Below are positions 5,254-5,404 of a stretch of DNA of 5,404 nt, one piece after another (within the stretch, counting starts at the first letter, position 1; every line of letters begins with the position of its first letter). The stretch is from an uncultured Clostridia bacterium (lineage in GTDB: Bacteria; Bacillota; Clostridia; Oscillospirales; Acutalibacteraceae). Under the pieces are notes generated by a model. It did no database searches. It was not told the DNA's origin and was given only the letters and a program-made list of their open reading frames with translations. The translations under genes were made by a program, and so were the position numbers. The stretch is from positions 1 through 5,404 of the forward strand of contig CAMFZK010000072.1 of assembly GCA_946006915.1 (NCBI GenBank). The letters run 5' to 3'.

Positions 5254-5404
5254 TTTGCCACCTCTATTGCCGTTTTCAAGTCAATATCGCCGGTGTAATA
5301 CGCCTTGCCGATGATAGCACCGTAAAGGTTCAATTTACGCAAATTTATAACATCATCTAAAGACGATACTCCGCCCGATGCGGTAATATTTAAACTGTAT
5401 TTTT
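5250..5404 (-). CDS. hisA: ProFAR isomerase HisA, C-terminal 50 residues (gene cut by window edge)
   Basis: The reading frame enters at the right edge and ends at TGA (5252-5250). The 50 visible residues contain NITASGGVSSLDDV, followed by NLYGAIIGKAYYTGDIDL and a final AIEVAK. These match the last phosphate-binding loop and final helices of HisA barrels (typical ASGGV, then GxIxGKAxYxG). HisA isomerises ProFAR to PRFAR, the substrate of HisF. Position immediately before hisF with a GTGA overlap is the standard hisA-hisF order. The rest of the gene and the operon promoter lie beyond the window, so nothing can be said about its start. Confidence 0.93.
   Translation of the reverse strand, partial: KYSLNITASGGVSSLDDVINLRKLNLYGAIIGKAYYTGDIDLKTAIEVAK

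Overview
The window looks like a chromosomal stretch of an AT-rich Bacillota, most likely class Clostridia (Oscillospiraceae/Ruminococcaceae-like, probably uncultured). The reasons are strong GGAGG-type ribosome sites, Clostridia-style Hom and LysC sequences, a fused HisIE, a PHP-type histidinol-phosphatase, and a DUF4364 protein, a family I know mainly from Clostridia. Nothing suggests a mobile element, phage, CRISPR array or RNA gene. The window is almost entirely coding.

Layout: positions 1-62 are a short leader. A plus-strand cluster follows: hom (homoserine dehydrogenase, 63-1295), lysC (aspartate kinase, 1311-2519) and a TTG-initiated DUF4364 winged-helix-like gene (2533-3084), separated by 15 and 13 nt and so probably one transcript. 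From the other side comes a minus-strand histidine operon segment, read right to left: hisA (3' end only, 5250-5404), hisF (GTG start, 4492-5253), hisIE (3842-4492) and hisJ (3051-3845). Each his gene overlaps the next by 1 or 4 nt.

Functions: LysC and Hom catalyse the first and third steps of the aspartate pathway, feeding lysine, threonine and methionine synthesis. lysC has an in-frame internal ATG (codon 247) behind a strong Shine-Dalgarno site, as in Bacillus subtilis lysC, where the same arrangement yields a separate small ACT-domain subunit. HisIE, HisA, HisF and HisJ cover the second to fifth steps plus the histidinol-phosphate dephosphorylation step of histidine synthesis.

The most interesting feature is the junction of the two operons. 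The convergent genes DUF4364 and hisJ overlap tail to tail by 34 bp, so no intergenic terminator is possible. Each gene instead contains a terminator-like hairpin oriented to stop transcription arriving from the opposite operon: 2835-2880 inside the DUF4364 gene for the his transcript, and 3441-3487 inside hisJ for the hom-lysC transcript. If both work, the two mRNAs share about 650 nt of perfect complementarity. This is an inference from sequence and is untested.
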